From positions 434,001 to 498,000 of the forward strand of contig NZ_FMVC01000005.1 of assembly GCF_900101855.1 (NCBI RefSeq): a stretch of 64,000 nucleotides of DNA. Reading direction: 5' to 3'. A program made the translations under genes and the position numbers. Below are positions 7,249 through 16,273 of the stretch, piece after piece; positions within the stretch are counted from its first letter, which is position 1, and every line of letters begins with the position of its first letter. The DNA is from Flavobacterium anhuiense (GTDB lineage: Bacteria; Bacteroidota; Bacteroidia; Flavobacteriales; Flavobacteriaceae). The notes below the pieces were generated by a model. That model was not told where the DNA came from. It did no database searches and worked only from the letters and a program-made list of their open reading frames with translations.

Positions 7249-9429
7249 TTATTTAATGATTTTATAATATTTTAAGCCTTCTAAAATCCCTTCCGAAGCC
7301 GAAGTTTTGGCTACGTAAATGCTTTTTGTGGTTTCGTAAGCCATGAGTTCTGCGCTTCGGTTTCCAACAATGATTCCTTTTACGGGGCCTCTAAACATGT
7401 CGACATCGTTTCCAGAATCTCCTGCAGCAATTACATTTCCTAGCGGAATAGACCACTTTCGGCATAAAAACTTTATCGCATTTCCTTTGGAAGCTCTTTT
7501 CGGAATAAAATCTAAAAACTGACCGTGACTCGGAATAATATTGACTTTGTACCATCCTGTTCCTAAAACAGTGATTAACTCGTCATGATTGTATTGTTCT
7601 TTATCATAATAATATGAGATTTTATACGGATTTTGGGCTTCTTCTTCCTGCAGTTTGATCCATTTGATGGCTTTGAGTTTATTTAAAATTTCTTCTCTTT
7701 TCCACCTTCCAGCTAGGAATTTTGCCCACCCTTTATCCAAAATATAATCTTTTCCGTTGGTGTAATAGATTTCGGTTCCGACAGAACAGATTATGAAGTC
7801 GGGGAGAGGAAATTCCTCTTCGTCAATTACTTTTTTTACTAAAGCCAAGTTTCGTCCAGAAGCCATTGCAAAAGCCATTTTATCGGTACGATTCATCAAA
7901 TGTGTTTTGAGTTCTTTCAAACCTGGATTGGCCAATTTCGGTTCAATCAATGTTCCGTCAATGTCAGAAACCAACAAATGGTCGATTTTTCTTTTTAATC
8001 GGCTAATGTTGATGTTAGGATAATGCTGCTTTTTGATTCCAGCTCCGGATGAAAGAGAAAGGTTTTCTTTAACCAATTCAACATAATGATTAACATGGCT
8101 AATCCAACTGTAATATTTCTGAATATTGATGGCTCCATTATTCGAATAATATTTCCACTGATTTTCATCGGTTAAAATATTTAAAAGGGCTTTTTTAATC
8201 TGGCTTTCTTCCTGAGGATTGACTAATTCTCCATTTTGGCAAACTGGAATAATTTCTGAAGGTCCGCCGTTTTTGGTCACCACAACAGGAAGTCCAGAAC
8301 TAGCGGACTCTATAACGGTTAAGCCAAAATTTTCATGCAAAGCTAAATTGACAAAAACACCTCTTTTTTCGGCAGCATAGCGATAGATAATCGAAACTTC
8401 ATTTTCAACGTCATGTTTTTTCGGAATAGCCATTTTTCCGTACAAATCGTATTTATCCATTAAAAGAAGCAAATCGGTCAGAACATTTTTTTCAGATTCA
8501 GGCATTTTGGCTATATCTTTTCGTATACCAGCAAAAATGACAAGATTAGCAATGCTTTGTAGCTCTTTATCTTTTCCGTAAACTTCAATTAAAGTGTTCA
8601 AGTTTTTATGGCGGTCAGGCCTCGAAAGTGCCAGAATAATAGGCTTGTGTGGATTGGTAAGAAATTTAGAAATGGATTCGGCAACCCAGTATTTTCGCTG
8701 TGCTTCTTCCATATGTTTATCAGAATCGTTTTCCTGATAATAATAAGGAACAAATTTTCGGGTATCGATTCCTGGAGAAATAGCGTGGTATTTTCCTAGT
8801 TCAAAATTTTTGTAGGCTTTGTAGGTTTCAATTTCCTGTTCGGTAGAAGTAACGATGAATTCTGCAAGTTCTAAGGTTCTCTCTTCAGCCGCAATTCTGG
8901 CTTTAAACTTAAATTTTTTCTCTAGCTCTTCTTCTGTTTCACCACTTTCAACTAGTTTTTTCTTTTTGTAGAATCCTAAAGAATGTCCCGTATGGGCAAA
9001 AGGAATATTTAAAACGGCTGATAATTCGGCTGCCGCATAACCGGCATCTGCATAATGCGAGTGAATCCAATCTGGGAAAATATTGTGCTGTTTGATATGC
9101 TGCATCGCGCCATTTACAAAAAGATCAAGACCCTCCCAAAGCTGTTCTTTGGGTTTGTACTTCTTTCCTAAAAACGGAATTCTTCTAATGTCTAATTTAT
9201 CATTGATAATTTCGACAGGCACTGCGTATTCAGGCGAAAGGGCAGGATCATCTATTAATCTGGTAAAAAGATGAACGTGTTCTACATCTTCATGCAGCGA
9301 TAAAAATTCGGCTAATTCGTATATGTATTTGGTCTGGCCTCCGTTGTCTGCATCTCGCCCAATCTCTAGACCAGAACCTTTCAAGAGTCCGTGAATATTG
9401 ATAAGTGAAATTCGTAATTTTTTCATCAT
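7249..9429 (-). CDS. Bifunctional sucrose-phosphate synthase / sucrose-phosphatase
   Basis: The 726-residue fusion has two parts. Residues 1-460 are a GT4 glycosyltransferase of the sucrose-phosphate synthase type, with NGGQTKYIYELA near 29-40, HSHYADAG at 123-130 and the E-x7-E nucleotide-sugar motif E366-E374. Residues 484-726 are a HAD phosphatase of the sucrose-phosphatase type: DIDGT with D489/D491, CSVGTEIYY, and GDSGNDVDMF near the end. Together they would convert a sugar nucleotide and fructose 6-phosphate to sucrose in the cytoplasm. The start is MM; Met2 is equally possible. It lies between the fructokinase and the GH32-like gene, completing a sucrose make-and-use set. Family calls are firm; the exact donor and acceptor are inferred. 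Confidence 0.9.
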   Translation of the reverse strand: MMKKLRISLINIHGLLKGSGLEIGRDADNGGQTKYIYELAEFLSLHEDVEHVHLFTRLIDDPALSPEYAVPVEIINDKLDIRRIPFLGKKYKPKEQLWEGLDLFVNGAMQHIKQHNIFPDWIHSHYADAGYAAAELSAVLNIPFAHTGHSLGFYKKKKLVESGETEEELEKKFKFKARIAAEERTLELAEFIVTSTEQEIETYKAYKNFELGKYHAISPGIDTRKFVPYYYQENDSDKHMEEAQRKYWVAESISKFLTNPHKPIILALSRPDRHKNLNTLIEVYGKDKELQSIANLVIFAGIRKDIAKMPESEKNVLTDLLLLMDKYDLYGKMAIPKKHDVENEVSIIYRYAAEKRGVFVNLALHENFGLTVIESASSGLPVVVTKNGGPSEIIPVCQNGELVNPQEESQIKKALLNILTDENQWKYYSNNGAINIQKYYSWISHVNHYVELVKENLSLSSGAGIKKQHYPNINISRLKRKIDHLLVSDIDGTLIEPKLANPGLKELKTHLMNRTDKMAFAMASGRNLALVKKVIDEEEFPLPDFIICSVGTEIYYTNGKDYILDKGWAKFLAGRWKREEILNKLKAIKWIKLQEEEAQNPYKISYYYDKEQYNHDELITVLGTGWYKVNIIPSHGQFLDFIPKRASKGNAIKFLCRKWSIPLGNVIAAGDSGNDVDMFRGPVKGIIVGNRSAELMAYETTKSIYVAKTSASEGILEGLKYYKIIK

Positions 9430-9546
9430 TCTTCCTTAAATTATTTGAAAACACAATTTACTGCGCCCATATTGATTAGGAAGAAATAATTCCATTTTAA
9501 ATTTACATAGTTCCCATGTTTGATGATTGAAGGTAATGTTTTAACT

Positions 9547-9583
9547 ATAAAAAAAGCCTGATGTTTATAATATACCAGGCTTT
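9547..9583 (-). terminator. Terminator after the fructokinase gene
   Basis: On the minus strand the stem AAAGCCTG pairs with CAGGCTTT across about 15 bases, followed by a run of seven T's. It lies between the kinase and the synthase genes, so part of the transcription probably stops before the synthase. Confidence 0.75.
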
Positions 9584-9594
9584 GCAATTTTCTT

Positions 9595-10494
9595 TTAATT
9601 TTTATTAATTAAATTTTCAATATCAAATATTGAAATTTTAGGATTTCCGCCAGCCGATCCAGCGACTAAGGCACCAGTTGCACAGGCAAAATTTAGAGCA
9701 GCTTGTGGTTCTTTTCCGTTTAAAAGTGAAGTGACTAAAGCACCTAAGAAAGAATCTCCTGCACCGACAGTATCCTCAACTTTTACGGTATAACCCTCAT
9801 TTTCGTAAAGATGTTTATCCCACAATAATAAAGCGCCATCTTTCCCTCTTGTCACGCAAATCGCAGTAGCATTGCTCAAAGAACAAATGAAGTTCATGTT
9901 CTCTTCTAAAGTTTTATAAGGAGAATTAAAAGCGGCACTAATTTCCATAATTTCTTCATCATTAAATTTGATGAAATTGGCAGACTGCATTAGATGTTGC
10001 AAAGTTTCGTAATCATAATGTGGTTTTCGAAGATTAACATCAAAAACTTTGTAAGTGTGGGTGTGAAGCAACTCGTCTAAAGCTTCTCGAGAAACTTGAT
10101 CTCTGCAGACCAAACTTCCGTAAATTAAAACATCTGAGTTTACTACTAATTCTCTCGCTTCTTCATTTAGAACAATTTTGTCCCAAGCAGAAGGATAAAT
10201 AATTTCATAAGTAGCCGATTTACTTTCGTCTAATGTTACGTTCACCAATCCTGTTGGGAAATCGTCAGATTTGAGAATAGTGCTGGTATCCAAGCCTAGT
10301 TTGTTGACTTCGTTTATAATTGCTTCTCCATCTACATCATTTCCTACACAGCTAATCATATTTGATTCAACGCCAAGAGCTTTCATGCGAAGCGCCACAT
10401 TTAAAGGTGCTCCTCCAATTTTTTTTTCATTGCCAAAAATATCCCAAAGTACTTCTCCGAAAGCGACAGCTTTTAGTTTTTTGTCGTTGCTCAT
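9595..10494 (-). CDS. PfkB-family carbohydrate kinase (probable fructokinase)
   Basis: The 299-residue ribokinase-fold protein shows the N-terminal substrate signature GGAPLNVALRMKALG (27-41) and the C-terminal ATP/catalytic signature DTVGAGDSFLGALV, with the catalytic base at about D247. Phosphorylation of fructose released by the GH32-like enzyme to fructose 6-phosphate, the acceptor of the synthase, is the natural role in this cassette. It is the first gene of the cluster, with a 327-base leader and promoter region upstream and its own terminator downstream. Sugar specificity cannot be read from sequence, but the neighbourhood argues for fructose. Confidence 0.88.
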   Translation of the reverse strand: MSNDKKLKAVAFGEVLWDIFGNEKKIGGAPLNVALRMKALGVESNMISCVGNDVDGEAIINEVNKLGLDTSTILKSDDFPTGLVNVTLDESKSATYEIIYPSAWDKIVLNEEARELVVNSDVLIYGSLVCRDQVSREALDELLHTHTYKVFDVNLRKPHYDYETLQHLMQSANFIKFNDEEIMEISAAFNSPYKTLEENMNFICSLSNATAICVTRGKDGALLLWDKHLYENEGYTVKVEDTVGAGDSFLGALVTSLLNGKEPQAALNFACATGALVAGSAGGNPKISIFDIENLINKN

Positions 10495-10821
10495 TTTAAT
10501 TTTTTCTTGTTTTTAAAAACTTTACATCAAATGATTAGGGTTTCATCAGATTTCATAAAAATAAAAAAGAATAACGGCTTATGCAACCTCTTTTTTGGAT
10601 GAAACGTATTGATTAACTTTTAAATAACTGAAAATTAAAGCATAAAATAAGTAAGGAAATTGATTTTGAGTTATATCGCATTAATAGAAATCAGATTCTG
10701 TTCAGCCTTTATTTTGGTGTTTTTAATTTTTTTTTAAGAAAGTTTTAATCTTTAGCCAAGAAGTCAGTTCTCGTTTATATATTTGTAACCAGTCTAAATA
10801 AGAATAAATTACGGATTTTAT
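10495..10821. promoter_or_regulatory. Divergent intergenic region, fructokinase / TonB receptor
   Basis: This 327-base AT-rich spacer separates the sucrose cassette (minus) from the receptor gene (plus). TATATTTG at 10778-10785 fits the TAnnTTTG -7 element for the receptor, though no TTG sits at the expected -33 distance. Just downstream, GTCTAAATAAGAAT at 10792-10805 could be part of an iron-type operator. I found no clear -7 element for the kinase. Confidence 0.4.
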
Positions 10822-13203
10822 ATGAAAACATTTTTCAAAACACTTAAAGACAATATTTTATGTCAAGTGTTTGTGGTTTTTTTGATCATTTTTATAGGAT
10901 CAGAAAAGGCTTTTTCTCAATCAACTGTTGGTACAATTTCGGGTAAGGCTGTCGTTAAAGACGGAAATTATTTACAAGGTGCAACTGTTAAAATTTCAGA
11001 ATTAAATAAAACCACTACAACTGATTCTGATGGGATTTATCAATTTAAAAATATTCCTTTCGGAACATATTTGGTTGAAATAAAATTAAATGGTTATGAA
11101 TCTTCTCCAGCTTCGGTTATTGTTGATCAAAACAATACAGAAGTTACGCTAGATTTTGAACTGACTTATACTTCTCAAAAATTAGAAGAAGTAATTGTAA
11201 GTTCTGGAGGAAACCGATTTGCGAGAAAAGAAAGTGAAGAGGTTTCTAAAATGAAACTGAAGAACATGGAAAACCCGCAGGTTTATACTATTGTGAGCAA
11301 GGAATTGATGAAAGAGCAGGTTATAACGGATTATAATAGTGCTTTTAAAAATGTTCCGGGTGCAGGTATTGCCGAAGTGAGAAATCAGGGAAGAACGACT
11401 AATATTTCTAGAGGTTTTGCGACACCGCAATTGGTAAGAAACGGTGTTGGAAGTTTTACTTTTAACTCGATTGATCCGTCAAATTTAGAGCGTATAGAAG
11501 TAATAAAAGGCCCATCGGCTACTTTATTTGGAAGTACTATTTCTTCTTTTGGGGGATTGTTTAACAGAGTAACCAAAAAGCCTTTTAATTTTTTTAAAGG
11601 GGAAGTTTCTTTTTCGGCAGGTGATTGGGATTTGAATCGTCTAACAGCAGATATCAACACACCTTTAAATGAAGAGAAAACGGCTCTTTTCAGAATCAAT
11701 ACAGCTTTACATAGTGAAAGAAGTTTTCAGGATGCAGGTTTTAATAAAAGCTTTTTTATTGCACCAAGTTTTTCTTATGAGGTAAACGATAGATTGACTT
11801 TATTAATTGATGCCGAATTTAGTGCTTCAAAAGCAACATCGCCAACTCGATTGACGCCTTATACAAAAGCAGATGCCACGGCTCATAGTGTAGAAGAATT
11901 GGGAATTCCGTACAAACTTTCATTTGCTAATAATACGGTAAATTATATGGGGCAGCAATACAATATTTTTGCGCAGTTGAAATATAAAATTTCAGATGAA
12001 TGGACTTCACAAACTATTGTTTCGCGTACAAGGTCTTCATCTGAAGGTTATGTTGTAGCACTGACTATGTTGAGCAATGAAACTTTGAGACAGCAAGTTA
12101 CCAATCAGGACTATCCTTATTATGGAACTGATATTCAGCAGAATTTTAACGGAGATTTTAAAATTGGAAAACTGCGTAATAGAGTAGTGGCTGGATTAGA
12201 TTTTTACAGTCTTCGCGCCACACGTAATGATGCAACAGTAAATATGCCAGCACTTAATTTTAGAAAACCTGGCGATGCTTACAATAATTTTACTATAAAT
12301 AAAATTGAGCCTTTATTTGCAAATGCAACCTATACTAATATGGTATCGAATAACGAAAGAACATATAGCGCTTATGTTTCTGATGTATTGAATGTTACTG
12401 ATAGATTATTGGTTATGGGTGGTGTTAGAGCTGATCGTTATATCAATAAAGGTGTGTATTATCCAAGTCGCGATTCTATTGCTGGAAATTACAATCAGAC
12501 AGCATTTTCTCCTAGATTTGGAGCAGTTTATCAAGTGATAAAAGAGAAGGTTTCTGTTTTTGGAAATTACATGAACGGTTTCAACAATGTTGGCGGATCT
12601 GATTTTTATGGAAATACTTTCAAGCCAAATCAGGCCAATCAGTTGGAAGGTGGAATTAAACTTGACTTTAATAAAATCAGTGCGACGTTTAGTTATTATG
12701 ACATAAAAGTGACGAATATTACTCGCGATGATCCAGACCATGTAAACTTTCAGATTCAGGACGGAACTCAATTGAGTAAAGGTTTTGAAGCTGAGTTGAT
12801 TGCCAATCCGATTAAAGGTTTAAACATCGTGGCAGGTTATACGTATAATGACAGTAAATACACAAAAGCCAATCCAAGTATAAATGGTTTACGACCAACA
12901 ACAGCTGGTTCTCCAACAACTGCCAATCTTTGGGCAAGTTATAGATTGACAGAAGGAGCAGCTTCTGGACTTGGATTTGGTGTTGGAGGAATTTACGGAA
13001 GTGAGTATTATCAAACTAACACTTCAACATTTAAATTTACGATTCCTTCTTACACCGTTTTAGATGCTTCTGTATTTTATGACAGACCAAAATTTAGATT
13101 AGGGTTAAAAGTAGACAATCTTACCAACGAAAAATATTGGTCATATCGTTTAGCGGCTCAAAACCCAACGAGAATTACGGGAAATATTACATTTAAATTC
13201 TAA
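10822..13203 (+). CDS. TonB-dependent siderophore-type receptor
   Basis: The 793-residue protein begins with a signal peptide ending near AFSQ (residue 33). A carboxypeptidase-D regulatory-like beta domain follows (about 36-110), then a plug domain with a TonB-box-like LEEVIVSSGG before it and the IEVIKGPSATLFG signature near 230. A 22-strand-type barrel ends in phenylalanine (GNITFKF). It lies in the outer membrane and imports a large ligand using TonB energy. The sequence style (ISRGF...VRNGV, IERIEVIKGP) is that of ferric-siderophore receptors. The PepSY membrane gene 55 bases downstream supports iron uptake. The ligand is unknown. Confidence 0.92.
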   Translation: MKTFFKTLKDNILCQVFVVFLIIFIGSEKAFSQSTVGTISGKAVVKDGNYLQGATVKISELNKTTTTDSDGIYQFKNIPFGTYLVEIKLNGYESSPASVIVDQNNTEVTLDFELTYTSQKLEEVIVSSGGNRFARKESEEVSKMKLKNMENPQVYTIVSKELMKEQVITDYNSAFKNVPGAGIAEVRNQGRTTNISRGFATPQLVRNGVGSFTFNSIDPSNLERIEVIKGPSATLFGSTISSFGGLFNRVTKKPFNFFKGEVSFSAGDWDLNRLTADINTPLNEEKTALFRINTALHSERSFQDAGFNKSFFIAPSFSYEVNDRLTLLIDAEFSASKATSPTRLTPYTKADATAHSVEELGIPYKLSFANNTVNYMGQQYNIFAQLKYKISDEWTSQTIVSRTRSSSEGYVVALTMLSNETLRQQVTNQDYPYYGTDIQQNFNGDFKIGKLRNRVVAGLDFYSLRATRNDATVNMPALNFRKPGDAYNNFTINKIEPLFANATYTNMVSNNERTYSAYVSDVLNVTDRLLVMGGVRADRYINKGVYYPSRDSIAGNYNQTAFSPRFGAVYQVIKEKVSVFGNYMNGFNNVGGSDFYGNTFKPNQANQLEGGIKLDFNKISATFSYYDIKVTNITRDDPDHVNFQIQDGTQLSKGFEAELIANPIKGLNIVAGYTYNDSKYTKANPSINGLRPTTAGSPTTANLWASYRLTEGAASGLGFGVGGIYGSEYYQTNTSTFKFTIPSYTVLDASVFYDRPKFRLGLKVDNLTNEKYWSYRLAAQNPTRITGNITFKF

Positions 13204-13258
13204 GAATACAATTCGTCATTTAAAATGATATTTCTACATTTGGATTTTATTGCACAGT

Positions 13259-14350
13259 ATGACCAAAGGTTTTAAAAAGACTATCAGACAAATACATTTG
13301 TGGCTCGGTTTAGCATCGGGCCTCATTGTTTTTGTAGTGAGCATTACGGGTTTTCTTTATGTTTTTGAAGAAGAAATTCGTGATTTTACAAACAAGGAAT
13401 ATCTGCATGTTCCTGCTCAAAATAAGCCTTTTATAGGTTTAAAAACTATAATAGAAAACTATGAACATCTAGAACCTAAACAGAAAATAACGGCTTTAAA
13501 AATAAATAAAGCAGAACCTAATGCGGCAGTTCAAATTTCTACCAAAAAGAAAAAGACCTATTATTTCAACCCGTACAATGGAACTTTAATCAATCAGCAG
13601 GGAGCAGATTGGCTGAATACGGTACTAGAAATACATCGTACTTTATTATTGGGAGAAGTTGGCGAGTTTATTCAAGGCTGGTCGGTTGTGATTTTTATCA
13701 TTATGCTCATAACGGGATTAATTTTATGGTTTCCAAAAAAGAGACGTCAGCTTAAACAATCTTTAAAAATAAAATGGAGCGGTTCTTTTAAAAGAATCAA
13801 TTTTGATTTGCATCAGGTTTTAGGATTTTATGCTTCTATTTTTTTGCTTTTAATTGCGTTTTCTGGAACATATTTTAAGTACGATGCTGTCAAAAAAGGA
13901 GTTAGTCTGGTAACAGGAAGCAAACTTAGAAAAGGAGATGAAGTGGTTTCTAATGCCAAAATAGATTCGACTACAATTCCTGTTCGTTATAACAATATTT
14001 ACGAAAATGCAAATGCGAAATATCCAGGCGCAACTTCAGTTTCATTTTCAGTCAGAAAAACGGGAGAACTTCGATTAAGAATGACATATCCGAATGATTG
14101 GGCAAGAAAACAGAACACTATTTTCTTTGATGGAAAAACAGGGAAGATGCTCAGAACCAAATTATACAAAGACAATAATGCTGCTGATGTTTATGAAGCA
14201 AGTAATTACGATCTTCATACAGGAATTTTCTTTGGACTTGCAGGAAAAATAATCTGGAGTTTGGTAAGTTTGATTGGCGCTTCTTTGCCTATAACTGGAT
14301 TTATTATTTGGTGGAAGAAAGGTAGGAAGAGTAAGAAAATTAAAAATTAA
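13259..14350 (+). CDS. PepSY-associated transmembrane protein (siderophore-linked reductase type)
   Basis: The 363-residue inner-membrane protein has the PepSY_TM layout. TM1 near 15-38 (IVFVVSITGFLYVF) carries RQIHLWLGL just before it. A periplasmic PepSY-like region follows, then TM2 near 140-157, TM3 near 187-203, a second periplasmic region and a last TM near 325-350 (DLHTGIFFG before it). Conserved histidines in HLWLGL, DLHQVLGFY and DLHTG fit haem- or metal-linked helices. Homologues next to TonB receptors are thought to reduce ferric siderophores in the periplasm. A TTG at 13250 is in frame, but the ATG at 13259 (MTKGFKK) is the better start. Confidence 0.87.
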   Translation: MTKGFKKTIRQIHLWLGLASGLIVFVVSITGFLYVFEEEIRDFTNKEYLHVPAQNKPFIGLKTIIENYEHLEPKQKITALKINKAEPNAAVQISTKKKKTYYFNPYNGTLINQQGADWLNTVLEIHRTLLLGEVGEFIQGWSVVIFIIMLITGLILWFPKKRRQLKQSLKIKWSGSFKRINFDLHQVLGFYASIFLLLIAFSGTYFKYDAVKKGVSLVTGSKLRKGDEVVSNAKIDSTTIPVRYNNIYENANAKYPGATSVSFSVRKTGELRLRMTYPNDWARKQNTIFFDGKTGKMLRTKLYKDNNAADVYEASNYDLHTGIFFGLAGKIIWSLVSLIGASLPITGFIIWWKKGRKSKKIKN

Positions 14351-14388
14351 AAATTAAAAATTAAAGATTAAAGATTTCTATTAAAGAA

Positions 14389-14426
14389 AAAACGGGATTG
14401 TTTGAGCAAACAATCCCGTTTTTTTG
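14389..14426 (+). terminator. Strong terminator after the TonB receptor/PepSY unit
   Basis: ACGGGATTGTTTG pairs perfectly with CAAACAATCCCGT, followed by a T7 run ending at 14425. Confidence 0.85.
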
Positions 14427-14434
14427 TAAATAGT

Positions 14435-14606
14435 ATGTTCCGTAGGAACATTTCATTGGTAGAAATTATGTTTTCGTCATTATTTCACGTTCCGTAAGAA
14501 CGTTTGGTTTTTGGATATAATTCTCAATAATAATGGACATAAAACGTTCCTACGGAACGTAAATTTGGCCGACCAAACATCCCTACCGAATGATAACTTT
14601 GTTTTG
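14435..14606. repeat. Cluster of three GTTCCGTAGGAAC-type palindromes
   Basis: Three related palindromes lie in 126 bases: ATGTTCCGTAGGAACAT (14435-14451), ACGTTCCGTAAGAACGT (14487-14503) and ACGTTCCTACGGAACGT (14544-14560). The first and last flank the ends in opposite orientation. The flanks TTTCATTGGTAGAAA and GACCAAACATCCCTACCGAA are also typical of Flavobacterium REP-like elements. Confidence 0.7.
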
Positions 14607-14637
14607 AAGGAATCTTTTTAGTTAGAGCACCGATTAA

Positions 14638-15447
14638 TTAACCGTGAGCTTCAACTGAAACATCATTCCATTTTTCCCAGCTTTCCAATCTTTGTTCGTA
14701 GCTTTGTTTTACAAATGGGAACGCAACTTTTCCAAGCAATAATCTTAAAGGAGGATTTTCGTTTTCTACCAAGTTCACCACTGCTGGTGCTGTTGCTTGT
14801 ACTTTTCCAAATATGTTTTCTCTTTCAGCTAAAGCTTTTTTGATTTCGTCATAATATGGTAAACTTTTGCTGGTAATTCCAGTATGCCAAATATTAGATT
14901 CATATCCGTTTGGTTCCAATAAAGTCACATTGATTCCAAATTGTTTTACTTCCGATGCTAATGTTTCGCTTAAACCTTCTATAGCAAATTTAGAAGCGCT
15001 GTAAAGTCCCATTCCTGTTGGCAAAGTTGCTAATCCTAAAATTGATGAAACTTGAATAATGTGACCGCTTTTTTGTTCTCTCATAATTGGAATAACGGCT
15101 TGTGTTAACCACAAAGTTCCAAAGAAATTGGTTTCAAACTGCTCTCTCGCCTCTTGTTCGCTTGCCTCTTCAACAGCTCCTGTAAGCGCATAACCAGCAT
15201 TGTTGATTAAAACGTCAATTCTTCCAAAATGCTGTTTTACTTTCTGAATCACTTCTAGAGATTCTTGACGATTGTTGACATCTAATTTTAAAGGTAAAAT
15301 AGTGCTTCCGTATTTTTCTTTTAGATCGTTTAACGTTTCTAGATTTCTTGCTGTTGCCGCTACGTTGTATCCTTTAGCTAAAAAAGCTTCTGTCCAAGCT
15401 CTTCCAAATCCTTTTGAAGCTCCTGTAATTAAAATTGTTTTTGACAT
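14638..15447 (-). CDS. Short-chain dehydrogenase/reductase (classical SDR)
   Basis: The 269-residue protein has the NAD(P)-binding TGASKGFG at residues 9-16, NNAGYA at 82-87, a catalytic serine in QVSSILG and the YSASK active site with Tyr149 and Lys153. These are the complete catalytic features of a classical SDR. The start at 15447 (MSKTILITGA) is chosen over an upstream in-frame Met at 15480, which would put the TetR operator inside the coding region. The gene lies directly downstream of its likely TetR regulator, 69 bases away, with an operator between them. The physiological substrate is unknown. Confidence 0.9.
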   Translation of the reverse strand: MSKTILITGASKGFGRAWTEAFLAKGYNVAATARNLETLNDLKEKYGSTILPLKLDVNNRQESLEVIQKVKQHFGRIDVLINNAGYALTGAVEEASEQEAREQFETNFFGTLWLTQAVIPIMREQKSGHIIQVSSILGLATLPTGMGLYSASKFAIEGLSETLASEVKQFGINVTLLEPNGYESNIWHTGITSKSLPYYDEIKKALAERENIFGKVQATAPAVVNLVENENPPLRLLLGKVAFPFVKQSYEQRLESWEKWNDVSVEAHG

Positions 15448-15483
15448 GGTATTTGTTTTTATAATTAATATTTGATTCAAAAT

Positions 15484-15499
15484 ATGACCAATCGGTCAT
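15484..15499. promoter_or_regulatory. TetR-type operator upstream of the SDR gene
   Basis: ATGACC-N4-GGTCAT, with the core reading ATGACCAATCGGTCAT. It is the exact reverse complement of the core of the site at 16129-16152 and lies between the tetR stop and the SDR start. Confidence 0.8.
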
Positions 15500-15516
15500 T
15501 TTTATAGTAAAAAAAA

Positions 15517-16104
15517 TTATATCAATTTTTCAGATATAATTTTTTTAAGCGTTTTTTCTATCGCATTCATATTGTTATTGTTGCCAGACATTCTTGACAT
15601 CAAATGCCCTCCTTCAAGCATAGCAAAAAGGGCAGTGGCAAATTCTGAAGCATTCCAGTCAGGAATAAATTCTTTGTCTGCTATTCCTTTTTCTATAATC
15701 GCAGTTAGAAGCTGCTGGCCACGTTTAATGGCATTATTTACTTTTTCTTTTACAATCGGATTCGTGTCATCGGCTTCTGTCCCAAAGTTTAGTAAAGGAC
15801 ATCCGCCAATTACTGGTGGATTTATCGGATTACTAAAAAAATCAATGTAAGCAAAAAGTTGCTCTTTAGCACTTTTTCCGTCCCTAAGTGCTGCTTCTAG
15901 TTTAGAGCTTAATATTTTCATGTTATGATCTACAGCAGCGCAGGCCAAAACATCTTTGTTTTCAAAATGAACATACATACTTCCTTTAGACAATTTAGTC
16001 GCTTCCATAATATCGCTCATAGAAGTAGCTGCAATTCCTTTTGTATTGAAAATAGGAGCGGCTTTTTCTATAATAAATTGTCTGGTTTCTTCACCTTTTG
16101 TCAT
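15517..16104 (-). CDS. TetR/AcrR-family transcriptional repressor
   Basis: The 195-residue protein has the standard N-terminal TetR helix-turn-helix: TSMSDIMEATKLSKGSMYVHFENKD at residues about 27-51, split here as the turn LSKGS and recognition helix MYVHFENKD. A helical ligand-binding C-terminus follows. Matching 16-bp operators precede both this gene and the SDR gene downstream, so it very likely represses itself and the SDR gene until an inducer binds. The inducer is unknown. TetR-SDR pairs are often triggered by electrophiles or aldehydes, but nothing here specifies it. Confidence 0.92.
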   Translation of the reverse strand: MTKGEETRQFIIEKAAPIFNTKGIAATSMSDIMEATKLSKGSMYVHFENKDVLACAAVDHNMKILSSKLEAALRDGKSAKEQLFAYIDFFSNPINPPVIGGCPLLNFGTEADDTNPIVKEKVNNAIKRGQQLLTAIIEKGIADKEFIPDWNASEFATALFAMLEGGHLMSRMSGNNNNMNAIEKTLKKIISEKLI

Positions 16105-16128
16105 GATAGATTGTATTTAATGATGTAA

Positions 16129-16152
16129 ATATATGACCGATTGGTCATATAT
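16129..16152. promoter_or_regulatory. TetR-type operator upstream of tetR
   Basis: A 24-bp near-perfect palindrome, ATAT-ATGACC-GATT-GGTCAT-ATAT, 25 bases before the tetR start. Its core is the reverse complement of the site at 15484-15499. TAAAATTTG on the minus strand just upstream is a near-match to the -7 element, so a bound repressor would cover the transcription start. Confidence 0.85.
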
Positions 16153-16231
16153 GCAAATTTTAGTTGATTTTTTTTTAGTTTTAAATACAGAAATGTTTCG
16201 AAACGTATCATAAATAAGAAATTCATATGTC

Positions 16232-16239
16232 TATATTTG
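16232..16239 (+). promoter_or_regulatory. Possible -7 element for the gene at 16274
   Basis: TATATTTG matches TAnnTTTG, 35 bases before the ATG. No TTG is seen at the -33 position. Confidence 0.4.
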
Positions 16240-16273
16240 TTTGAAGTAAAGACTCATAATTTAAAGATAAATA

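Noticed and set aside
10792..10805. Fur box upstream of the TonB receptor
   Set aside because: GTCTAAATAAGAAT is suggestive but lacks a matching second half; not strong enough to list as a Fur site.
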